Positions 4,879-5,605 of a stretch of DNA of 5,605 nt are shown here, one piece after another. Where the stretch lies: NCBI GenBank assembly GCA_051878795.1, contig JBJEKU010000107.1, positions 1-5,605 of the forward strand, read 5' to 3'. The position numbers and the translations under genes were made by a program. The first letter of the stretch is position 1, and the number at the start of each line of letters is the position of its first letter. Source of the stretch: W1P20-047 sp051878795. GTDB lineage: Bacteria; Actinomycetota; Coriobacteriia; Coriobacteriales; Eggerthellaceae. The notes beneath the pieces were generated by a model. It saw only the letters and a list, made by a program, of their open reading frames with translations, did not search any database and was not told the DNA's origin.

Positions 4879-4891
4879 TTTACGGAGCGTT

Positions 4892-5413
4892 ATGAATCGA
4901 ATGGAGATATCCCAGTTCAGCCTTCCCCGATATCGTCAGATTCCCGACATCGGCCTGCTGCTAGAGCAGACGGTACGCCTGATCAACGGGTACCTGGAGC
5001 CCTTGGGGGGTGTCTTGCTCACTTCTTCCATGGTGAGCAATTACGTGAAGCATGGCATTATCGACCGTGCCGTGAAGAAGCAATACGGACGCGATCAGCT
5101 GGCCTACCTGGTGTTCATCGCCATCGCGAAGACCGTGTTGAACTTGGATGACATCGCCCATCTGATCGAGCTGCAGCGCGGTTATTGCGATTTGGAGATA
5201 GCCTACGATCGTTTCTGCGAGGAATTCGAGTCCGCCTTACGGGGTCGTCCCGTTTGCGATCCCGAAAGCCCGGCAAGCCGTTCGGGGGAAATCGAAGATA
5301 GGGGAGGTGCCTTCGCTGCCGAAGACCCCCGCTTGCGAGAGGTGCTTTGCGATATCGCCGCCGTCTCCAGTATGAGCATCCTGTTACGCATGAAGCTCGA
5401 GCAGCTGGCGTAA
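4892..5413 (+). CDS. DUF1836 domain, MerR-like transcriptional regulator
   Basis: This 173-residue protein carries a DUF1836 domain at residues ~9-105. Family landmarks are LPRYRQIPDI at 11-20, a helix-turn-helix-like TSSMVSNYVKHGII at 44-57, and VKKQYGRDQLAYL at 61-73, the MerR-like wing and following helix. It should bind DNA in the cytoplasm. From memory, B. subtilis YkrK of this family is a transcription regulator linked to htpX; the target here is unknown. I chose the ATG at 4892, 4 nt after CGGAG (4883-4887). The ATG at 4901 would be 13 nt away, and the frame open upstream to 4787 runs through promoter DNA. Residues ~125-150 are a low-complexity linker (PESPASRSGEIED), followed by a C-terminal helix. 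It is divergent from trhA, and the repeats at 4845-4878 are the likely site of autoregulation. Confidence 0.8.
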   Translation: MNRMEISQFSLPRYRQIPDIGLLLEQTVRLINGYLEPLGGVLLTSSMVSNYVKHGIIDRAVKKQYGRDQLAYLVFIAIAKTVLNLDDIAHLIELQRGYCDLEIAYDRFCEEFESALRGRPVCDPESPASRSGEIEDRGGAFAAEDPRLREVLCDIAAVSSMSILLRMKLEQLA

Positions 5414-5420
5414 GGAGGGG

Positions 5421-5556
5421 CTTGGTTTCGCATTCCGGTGCTTGTTGTTTGTCTTGCAGGCGAGCTTGGTTTGCTTGGGGCAAACGGCGCGGTAAGACCA
5501 CGCTTATGCGCATGCTTTGCAATATTCTGTGTCCTACGAGCGGTCGCATCTGGTAG
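5421..5556 (+). pseudogene. Remnant of an ABC-transporter ATP-binding protein
   Basis: The fragment encodes the Walker A region of an ABC ATPase but is broken. One frame reads GELGLLGANGA (from the GAG at 5462), then the frame shifts by one base at about 5490 and continues as GKTTLMRMLCNILCPTSGRI before Trp and a TAG stop at 5554-5556. Together these restore a classic Walker A, GANGAGKTT, with the loss of a single G. Nothing after the stop resembles the Q-loop, signature or Walker B in any frame, and no convincing strand precedes the motif. A strong AAGGAGG Shine-Dalgarno overlaps the stop codon of the DUF1836 gene (5411-5413), so an ABC gene probably once followed it in an operon. The upstream boundary is approximate. 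The product cannot be a working ATPase. Confidence 0.75.
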
Positions 5557-5605
5557 TGTGCCGAATGTTGGTGGACAGGCTGTCTGATCCCTTAGAATCG
5601 AATCG
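5557..5605. other. Right edge, nothing recognisable
   Basis: The last 49 bases contain no continuation of the ABC protein in any frame and no clear signal. The final GAATCGAATCG is a short AATCG repeat at the window edge that may belong to the upstream region of the next gene. Confidence 0.4.

Overview
The window looks like chromosomal DNA from a high-GC Gram-positive gut actinobacterium, most likely class Coriobacteriia (Eggerthella/Slackia/Adlercreutzia-like). The lineage call rests on a zinc-ribbon DUF6273 protein, a purine pathway ending in separate cyclohydrolase and formyltransferase genes, GC-rich codon use with clear Shine-Dalgarno sites, and a DUF1836 regulator. It is an inference from gene content, not a computed placement.

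Layout, left to right. (1) Positions 1-235 are non-coding and regulatory: a near-consensus promoter (TTGACA, 16 bp, GATAAT) followed by a leader of about 130 nt with three inverted repeats, the last an exact 16-bp palindrome touching the ribosome-binding site. (2) 236-850 is a zinc-ribbon plus DUF6273 protein, closed by an intrinsic terminator at 878-915. (3) 916-1210 holds no convincing gene and carries the upstream region of the purine operon. (4) 1211-3032 is a tight two-gene operon: an archaeal-type IMP cyclohydrolase (PurO) and a stand-alone AICAR formyltransferase that closely resembles the C-terminal half of animal ATIC. Together they do the job of bifunctional PurH (AICAR to FAICAR to IMP). 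A strong terminator follows at 3101-3131. (5) 3158-3979 is a VapBC-type toxin-antitoxin pair with its own extended -10 promoter and a 10-bp-arm inverted repeat over the predicted transcription start. Its base composition is visibly more AT-rich than its neighbours, suggesting acquisition. (6) 4010-4768 (minus strand) is a hemolysin III/TrhA-family seven-helix membrane protein. (7) 4892-5413 (plus strand) is a DUF1836, MerR-like regulator divergent from it; the 123-bp space between them holds 12-bp direct repeats two helical turns apart and nested inverted repeats. (8) 5421-5556 is a decayed fragment of an ABC-transporter ATPase: Walker A split by a frameshift, then a stop. The last ~50 bases show nothing recognisable.

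I see no RNA genes, CRISPR arrays, insertion sequences or replication origins. The most interesting signals are the mix-and-match purine endgame, the densely palindromic leader of the DUF6273 gene, and the repeat-rich divergent promoter between the DUF1836 regulator and the hemolysin III gene. None of these amounts to a demonstrated new system.
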